From the NCBI GenBank assembly GCA_037349315.1, contig JBAIAC010000033.1, forward strand, positions 13,968,001-14,032,000: 64,000 nt of DNA, given 5' to 3'. Under the pieces are notes generated by a model that was not told where the DNA came from, made no database searches, and worked only from the letters and a program-made list of their open reading frames with translations. Shown in pieces: positions 57,167 to 64,000 of the stretch (positions within the stretch are counted from its first letter, which is position 1; each line of letters starts with the position of its first letter). The DNA is from Chelydra serpentina (taxonomy: Eukaryota > Chordata > Testudines > Chelydridae). The translations under genes were made by a program, and so were the position numbers.

Positions 57167-57537
57167 GTACAGTTACTACGTTCAAGCCTGCCAGTCAACA
57201 CTATACAACTCCTGCATCCAATCTGGGTGCTATCACTGTTTCACCAGTCTTTCAGTCTGTATCCAGACCTGCAACTAGCTCTGTAGCCATTCAACCGTTG
57301 TCTAGACCAGTGACTGTTTCAGGAACTTCACAGACGCTACAGAGACCTGTTGCTGGATGTTTAACAGCTCAGCAGATAACCGGGTCAAATTCTGGAATAT
57401 CCCAGCCTGTTAGCAGACCTGTAACCGTTCCAGTAACGACACAGCCAGTATCAAGAAATATTACAATTCCTGTAATGGGTCAACCCGTACCGAGGCCGGT
57501 GGCTACAGTAACAGCACAACCTGTAATATTAAATCAG
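57167..57537 (+). CDS. ZNF280D: ZNF280-family gene, third visible coding exon, repeat-rich
   Basis: The acceptor TGTAACAG ends at 57166 and CAG|GTAAAT follows 57537. The first Gly codon is split with 57065. The next residues, TVTTFKPASQHYTTPASN, align with the FKP-SQHYT-P-SN segment of ZNF280D. The remaining 95 or so residues are Pro/Val/Thr/Ser-rich, with about six imperfect units around a (Q)PVSRPVTV core (VSRPATS, LSRPVTV, LQRPVAG, VSRPVTV, VSRNITI, VPRPVAT), spaced mostly 10-20 residues apart. No Cys or His pair forms a zinc finger here; those exons should follow beyond 64 kb. The exon ends in phase 0. The repeat-rich part is longer than I recall for the mammalian protein. Confidence 0.88.
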
Positions 57538-58110
57538 GTAAATTCTTATAGTTACTTATAAAGCTCAAGATTTAATTGCAGTTAAATTAATGAGTACAAA
57601 AATGGATATTGCTTATTGTATAGTCACATCACTTCACTAAATTTCGGTTTCAAAGAACCTTGTGGTTTTGATAGAAATTTACTAAACATGTTATGACACA
57701 TAGGTTCCCTTTCAGGAACTTTAGTATTAAATAGGCTTTTTACTACACTGTGTTAGATGTTGTTCAATTTGTTTTACGCTTAAGGCCTCAATTTTTCAAA
57801 GACTTTGGCAGCTGGTTAACTTTACACAGAAGTAATTACATTGTCTTCAGGACAATATATTTTTGTGTACAAAGTTCTGCATGTGCATAAGTGTTTGCAG
57901 GATCTGGGCTTTAGTAAAATTTTGATTCTCTATATGTTGTAATTGTAAAATTAATTAATTACTCATATATTTTAAAAAACTTTTGCAATGTTTTCCATTG
58001 TTTAATTTATTCTTACAAGAATGCTAAGATTTGAAATTTTCATTTTAATATCATTCTGCAGTTTAATGAAGTGGATGTTTAATACTACTGCTTTTAAAAC
58101 AAAAAAGTTT
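57538..58110. other. Intron with a faint old repeat
   Basis: AT-rich intron start. The stretch 57780-57910 ends with GTGCATAAGTGTTTGCAGGATCTGGGC, the pattern of the old amniote repeat also hinted at near 42890. No coding sequence is visible. Confidence 0.5.
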
Positions 58111-58111
58111 T

Positions 58112-59760
58112 TTCATGGCTATCTTCCATGAATCTACCTAGCTCCCTTTTGAACCCCGTTATAGTATTGGCCTTCACAACACCCTCTGGCAAGGAGTTCC
58201 AGAAGTTGACAGTACATTGCATGAAAAAATACTTTCTTGTGTTTGTTTTTAACCTGCTACCTATTAATTTCATTTGGTGGCCCCTTGTTCTTGTATTATG
58301 AGATAGAGTAAATAATACTTTTTCTCTACACCACTCATGATTTTATAGACCTCTATCATATCCCCCCTTAGTCGCCTCTTTTCCAAATTGAACAGTCCCA
58401 GTCTTATTAATCTCTCCTCATACGGAAGCCGTTCTATACCTCTATTCATTTTTGTTGCCCTTTTCTGAACCTTTTCCAATTCCAGTATATCTTTTTTGAG
58501 ATGGGGCGATCACATCAGCACGCAGTATTCAAGGTGTGGGCGTACCATGGATTTATATAGAGGCAATATGATATTTTCTGTCTTATTATCTATCCCTTTC
58601 TTGATGATTTCCAACATTCTGTTCACTTTTTTGACTGCACATTGAGTGGATGATTTCAGACAACTATCTACAATGACTCCAAGATCTCTTTCTTGAGTGG
58701 TAACAAATTTAGACCCCATCATTGTATATGTATAGTTAGGATTATGTTTTCCAATGTGCATTACTTTGCATTTATCAACATTACATTTCATCTGCCATTT
58801 TGTTGCCCAGTCACACAGTTTTATGAGATCCTTTTGTAGCTCTTTGCAGTCTGCCTGAGACTTAACAATCTTGAGTAGTTTTGTATCTCTGCAAATGTTG
58901 CCATCTCACTGTTTTTACCACTTTTTCCAGATCGTTTATGAATATGTTAAATAGGACTGGGCCCAGTACAGATCCCTGGGGGACACCACTATTTATCCCT
59001 CTCCATTCTGAAAACTGACCATTTATTCCTACCCTTTGTTTCCTATCTTTTAACCAGTTACCAATCCATGAGAGAACCTTCCCTCTAATCCTATGCCTGC
59101 TTATTTTGCTTAAGAGCCTTTGGTGAGGGACCTTGTCAAATCTAATTACACTATATCCACTGGATCTTCTTTGTCCGCATGCTTGTTGACCCCCTCAAAG
59201 AATTCTAGTAGATTGGTGAGGCATGATTTCCCTTTACAAAAAACATGTTGACTATTTCCCAACAAATTATGTTCATCTATGTGTCTGACAATTTTGTTCT
59301 TTCCGATAGTTGCAACCAGGTTGCGCGGTACTGAAATGAGGCTTACTGGCCTGTAGTTGCCAGGGTCACCTCTGGAGCCCTTTTTAAAAATTGGCGTCAC
59401 ATTAGCTGTCCTCCAGTCATTTGGTACAGAAGCTGATTTAAATGATACGTTACAGATGACAGTTAGTAGTCCTTCAATTTCACATTTGAGTTCCTTCAGA
59501 ACTCTTGAGTGAATATCATCAGGTCTTGGAGACTTATGTTCCAAAATCTCCTCTAATGGGCACCACAGTTTGGGACAGTTCCTCAGATCTGTCACCCAAA
59601 AAGAATGGCTCAGATTTAGGAATCTCCCTCACATCCTCAACAATGAAGACCGATGCAAAGAATTCATTTAATTTCTCCGCAATGGCCTTATCATCTTTGA
59701 GTGCTCCTTTAGCATCTCGATCATCCAGTGGCCCCACTGATTGTTTAGCCTGAGTGAATA
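58112..59760 (-). mobile_element. CR1 LINE, 3' half with most of the RT domain
   Basis: A minus-strand CR1 copy of about 1.65 kb, truncated at its 5' end near 59760. Its + strand left edge (ATGGCTATCTTCCATGAATC, about 58115) is the CR1 3' region. It retains a long run of the reverse transcriptase in mostly one frame, and the cysteine-free C-terminal blocks of CR1 ORF2. It is the best-preserved LINE in the window but not intact. Confidence 0.9.
58270..59737 (-). pseudogene. CR1 ORF2 reverse transcriptase, frameshifted
   Basis: On the minus strand the order is KAIAEKLNEFFASVF (about 59690), SPRPDDIHSRVLKEL (about 59530), WRTANVTPIFKKGSRGDPGNYRPVSL (landmark TPIFKKG, about 59390), [24 protein letters not shown] (landmark [10 protein letters not shown], about 58990), then the catalytic FADD region near 58895-58885. 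Here one base is missing, so the frame is lost inside the active-site motif. Downstream are KCKVMHIG and ERDLGVIVDS (58790-58680) and KVQKRATK with LPYEERL (58475-58415). These are CR1-type polymerase features. It copies its own RNA in active relatives; this copy cannot. Confidence 0.88.
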
Positions 59761-59873
59761 AATTGGTAGTCTAGTAGCCTGGGTGTATGGAATAGACTTC
59801 AGTATGTATTCTGGAGTTTGCAGTGCCATTATTTTATATCCGGTTTAAAAAGTTGCAAACAAGGTTATACCTA

Positions 59874-60275
59874 GGGTATATCTACACTACAAAATTATAT
59901 TGACCTAAGTTATGTCAATATACAGCCATGGCAATGATTAAATTGCTTTTGCATGTCCACACTACGCTCCTTGTTTTGGTGGTGTGCGTCCTCACCAGGA
60001 GAACTCGCACCGATTTAACTGTCAGTGTGGGGCATTGTGGGGTGGCTTCTGAAAGGCAGCAACAGTTGATGTAAGTAACGCAGCATCTACACTGACACTG
60101 CGTCAACCTAACTACATCAATATTGATTCTATGCCTCTCATGGAGGTGGAGTTATTAAGTCAATATAGTGGGCCAGTTACATCAGTGGGTGTGACATTTT
60201 AGTGTAGACACTTACAGAGTTAAGGTCAGTGTAAGCTGTCTTACGTCGACCTAGCTCTGTAGTATAGACCAGGCC
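59874..60275. mobile_element. PIF/Harbinger MITE, about 400 bp
   Basis: Ends GGGTATATCTACACTAC and GTAGTATAGACCAGGCC are imperfect inverted repeats flanked by CTA (59871-59873 and 60276-60278). The core resembles the ends of the large Harbinger element at 14428-20634 and the MITE at 10154. It has no coding capacity. Confidence 0.82.
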
Positions 60276-60292
60276 CTAGATATGTGGTAGTG

Positions 60293-60824
60293 CAGGCCTG
60301 CACAACTCGTAAAGCGGCGAGAAAACAGAAAACAGCTGAGGGCCGAAACCCTCCGGCCCCGCGGAAACACCCCCAGCGCCGCCCCCTCCCCGCTCGGCCC
60401 CACCATCACACCCCTCTTCACCCCCTAGCTCCCCGCTGGCTTGCTGCATCCCTCCTAGTCAATCCCCCACCCACCACTCACCTCCTTTCACCTCCTCCCT
60501 CCCCTACCAGAAACCCCCATGCCCGCCCCTAGAACCCCTGATGGCTCACTGTTCGCCCTGCCTGCCCCCCCCCACTGCCCGCCCACTTGGCCATTCCCCC
60601 ACCCGCCTCGGCCCCTCCACCACTGCCCGCCCGCTCCTCCCGCCGTGGGGAGAGCAGGGCCGCGGGCGGGTATGCCACCCTCCCCGCGGCGCTACTCCGG
60701 CCGGGGGAGAGCGGGGCCCCCGCCGGCACTCCTCCAGCTGGGGGAGAGCGGGGCATGCCGATCCGCTCAACCCCCCTGCGGGCCGCACAGTAGGCATGCG
60801 CGGGCCGTATGTTGTGCAGGCCTG
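60293..60824. mobile_element. hAT non-autonomous element, 532 bp, TSD TGGTAGTG
   Basis: Ends CAGGCCTGCACAAC and GTTGTGCAGGCCTG are perfect inverted repeats. An exact duplication TGGTAGTG lies at 60285-60292 and 60825-60832. The interior is C-rich (proline/arginine-rich frames in all readings) and not coding. It begins 17 bases after the Harbinger MITE. Confidence 0.95.
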
Positions 60825-61400
60825 TGGTAGTGTTTGCTAAACTTATTTTTTTTCCTCTCTTGTTGGTATTAATCTTAAAATGTGTTGCTAGATATTATTT
60901 CAAGATGCAAGGAGGGTGAATTTAGTATAAATTTACTATACTCAAAATTTAGTGGAAATTGTAAACTTGGGAAGGTTCCATACACATTTTCAGAGAAACA
61001 AAAGTTTGATTTTTGTGAGAAAATCGTTGGAGATCCTAAATCCCTGAATTTGTGGATTTCTGTGTATCCACAGACTGGTTGTCCCTACTGATAGCTTACT
61101 TTTTGTTTGTTTTGCTACTGGAAGTGCATCAATTTTAAGTCTTTCTGCATTGTTTTCTCTAGCTTTTTGTTGCAATTTCTCTTTTGTGTGTTGCTTTGCA
61201 AAAGACTGTCATAGCACTAGTTGCTTATGCCTTTCACCTCTCCCCACAATATTTTTCTTTCTCTAATAATGAGCAAACCTAGAAGGAAAATATAGCTGGA
61301 ACAGTAATGCACTGCAGCTATGTGTTGCAGTGTCAGTATATATATCTTGTAATGTGACTGCTTCTTTGAAAAAGGGGAAGATGTGCCTGAGTGATACTAA

Positions 61401-61697
61401 GGGCTGGTCTACACTAGCCCACAAGTTCGAAGTAAGATACGCAACTTCAGCTACGTGAATAACGTAGCTGAAGTCGAAGTATCTTATTTCGAACTTAAAA
61501 GTACTTACCCCTGGTCCACACGGCGGCGCGCAGGCTCCCCTGTCGACTCCGCCTGCTCCGTTCGCAGAGCAGGATTACCAGCGTCGACGGGGGAGCACTT
61601 CCTGGTTCGATTTATCGCGTCTAGACAAGATGCCATAAATCGAACCCAGAAGATCGATCCGACGTGTCCGACGCTGCGGGTAAGTGTAGACTAGCCC
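61401..61697. mobile_element. Harbinger-like MITE, about 297 bp, CpG-rich
   Basis: Ends GGGCTGGTCTACACTA and GTGTAGACTAGCCC are inverted repeats, with a long internal palindrome (AGCTACGTGAATAACGTAGCT at about 61449-61469 and TTCGAAGTAAGATAC / GTATCTTATTTCGAA around it). The flanks are TAA on the left and TTA on the right, so a clean target duplication is not shown. It stands out as CpG-rich in an AT-rich intron. Confidence 0.75.
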
Positions 61698-64000
61698 TTA
61701 GACCGTCTTCCCCATGAGGAGTCGGAGGACCCCAGCTTGATAGAACTACAGGGATGAAACTGCTACAGACTGTTCTGAGATAGGGTAGTGAAGGTTAAAT
61801 TCTCACATGAGTGAGATAAAGAGGTCACATTTTTTCACAGTAGAGGAAAAATCATCAGAGGAGCGAAATCAGTTTGCTAAGAATTTGTAGTTAGTACCCA
61901 GGTCTAAGAGGAGTACCATCCTTTCAAATATACTGAACTTAGGATATCTGGGCAGGGTGGTACTTAAAGTAGTACTTTTAAAAAAAATTGACTTTTCTGA
62001 GGAAACTCAAGGTAGCAGAGCACGTTCATCCAACTCCTGAAAATTGTAATGGGCACCGCAACCAAATTCCAGACAAATTAAGATACCTCTGGTTGTCACA
62101 GCTTTCTTAGACTCATATGACTAGAAATCTGAGAGAGAGGACTATACTTTCAGCGTAAAAAACAAATGACTAATTCCCCTTTTGAATGGGAAATCTGTTT
62201 ACTCCTTTAAAGTATCTGAGTGCAGGTAGCCAGCATGAATGCTTTAAAATGTGAAAAGTTGGTATCCTTCTTAAGATTATTTGCTAAATCTACGGTTCTT
62301 CCCCCTCCCCACCTTAGCCGTCTAGGATAAATTCTTCTTTTAGACAAGGATACCAATTAAAGTGTTTTGTTTGTGTTGAGTAGTTGAATTCCTTGCAGAT
62401 TCATTATGGAAGAATCCAGACTGAAAATTTTCAGTTCTCAGCTATTTGTCAATTAGATTGCTTTCAATGTGAGACCCCCTTTTTTGGCACATCTGATCAA
62501 ATGGATTGGCTAAAGCTAATTACTTAACAACAGTAGTCCCAACTCTTTGAGAGATAAGGGATTTATGGCTATAATGGACCAAACTCCTAAGGATTGTTAG
62601 GAGGATAATAATCTCCTTCAAAGACATGCCAACCATAACACACTAGTTTTGGGAGACTTCCTGTCTCAATGGTCAAGTTTTGAGATGGAGGTTTGGTTCC
62701 AGCAAGGCCTTTCAGTTCTTGGGCAAGTCAGAGAACAGGCTCAGTGATGAGGCAGAGGCGTATTCTGACTAACTTGTATCAGTCTGTCCCATTTCTTCAC
62801 TGAGTAGAGATTGTCTTACTTTAAGAGGTTGTGGGCAGGGATCCTAGCTGAAATCAGGTTCTCAAGATGACAAAAATGGATAAGTGTAAACATCAATATG
62901 TATTTAACTCTCTGGTGGTGGTGGTTCTTTGCATTTGCAGATGCAGGAACTCATATCATCAACCTTGCACTTCACCTTTCGCTGAGGTTGTAAAACTGGT
63001 GTTTAGGTATTGCTTTGAGGTATCTAGCCAATAGAGATTGTGACTTCCAGGGCATTGGAAGATATTGATTCATTCTGCATATGAAATGGCTGAACCAGTT
63101 TGTGCAAAAAGAACATTTGAAAATGGAGTTTTCATGGGTTGTCATTCTACCATACAGTTCAGAGGATATTATGGTCTCTATGAATATCCATCTCCCCTCT
63201 TTTTACATTCTCCCTGGCCAGATAACTTCATTGTGTGCTGGCAAATGTACATGTGCTACCATTCATTGCAACAAAAGCATCTTGAATTCTCTCCAAAATA
63301 ATGGTGCTGACTACAATAACATTTTGGAAGTGTGGCGATAGAGCCATGATACCATACTAAGATGATTGATTTGTATTAGGACATAAAGGACTTCAATGGA
63401 GCTATTGTATCAGCTCGTGATCTGGCCCATCATCTTTCAAGTGTAGACAGTATGCACAGTCCTCCACATCTCCTTGAAGCTTAGGTTGATAATGAACAGG
63501 TCAAAGAACTCTGGAAACTAATCCCAAATTATGTTAAAAATATTTCTAATGCTCAAAGGGATAACTTTTTTTCATTTTTTCAGAGCTGCTGTTAAAGATC
63601 AGTCTCAATTTGGTAAGGTTGGATGAGGAATTAGTTTGAGGAAAGGAAGACGAGGTTTTTTTTCCTTTGAGTCATTCAGGGTCTGCATTGAACGAATTTA
63701 CAAAAAAAGATTCCCACAGATGTGTGCTCTCGTTCTCTTGAAATCTGTCTTGACACTGGGGGGGAGGGGGCTCAACTAGACAAGCCATATTTGTTTTTAG
63801 CACTGATAATTAGACTTGCTTTTTCAGCAGCCTTAATCAAAGTAGTGGTACAAATTGGTAGTAAAAATATAACAATTGCTATAGTTGCTACAGAGTTGTC
63901 TTGTGAATGGAAAGGTACAACTGTGAATGGGATGTGTTTCATGAGATCTTTATATCAAAATCTGGTCTACCCTATGCAATATTTTGGTGAATAGTGAAGT
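61698..64000. other. Intron of the ZNF280-type gene, no recognised features
   Basis: AT-rich sequence. Frames of 78-90 codons at 63065-63341 and 63722-63994 carry no known domain and lack paired splice sites consistent with the phase 0 end of the exon at 57537. No zinc-finger exon was seen. Confidence 0.5.

Noticed and set aside
60284..60840. Proline/arginine-rich frames in five readings
   Set aside because: They are inside the hAT element with TSD TGGTAGTG.
1..64000. CRISPR arrays, bacterial operons, phage or plasmid origins
   Set aside because: No spaced direct repeats or prokaryotic gene organisation; splice sites, SINEs and LINEs show vertebrate nuclear DNA.

Overview
The window looks like nuclear DNA from a turtle, probably a hard-shelled (cryptodiran) one. 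The inference rests on a turtle-type tRNA-derived SINE, CR1 LINEs, DIRS tyrosine-recombinase retrotransposons, PIF/Harbinger elements and many short hAT elements in one place, together with vertebrate exon-intron structure. It is eukaryotic: no operons, ribosome binding sites or CRISPR arrays were seen.

One host gene is supported. Three coding exons on the + strand (36099-36244, 57000-57065, 57167-57537) join in phase and encode the acidic N-terminus of a ZNF280-family zinc-finger protein, best matched to ZNF280D. A CpG-rich block at about 25.4-26.2 kb, with a splice donor after 25859, is the likely promoter and first non-coding exon. The C2H2 zinc-finger exons must lie beyond the right edge. 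A short upstream coding exon, expected from the family, was not found.

Layout. 0-2.2 kb: 3' end of a DIRS element. 3.7-8.8 kb: a second, nearly full-length but broken DIRS element with a hAT MITE inside its gag. 8.8-12 kb: MITEs and a GC-rich LTR. 13.4 kb: LINE tail. 14.3-21.4 kb: a nested complex, in which an LTR is split by a 6.2-kb Harbinger element that itself carries two further solo LTRs and a SINE. 21.6-22.1 kb: LINE tail. 24.7-25.3 kb: probable hAT element beside the CpG island. 25.9-36.1 kb: first intron region with four hAT elements, each with an 8-bp target-site duplication (TSD), and a Penelope-like fragment with a decayed hammerhead ribozyme. 36.2-57.0 kb: a 20.8-kb intron holding a decayed hAT transposon, a Ty3/gypsy relic with two MITEs in it, a LINE split by a SINE and a hAT element, and a third DIRS relic whose gag is split by a LINE. 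57.5-64 kb: the next intron, with a CR1 element and three MITEs.

Most annotation therefore concerns layered transposons. Many boundaries are supported by exact TSDs read directly from the sequence: 8 bp for hAT, 3 bp for Harbinger, 4-5 bp for LTRs and TA for a pogo-like MITE. All transposon reading frames seen here are interrupted, so none looks autonomous.
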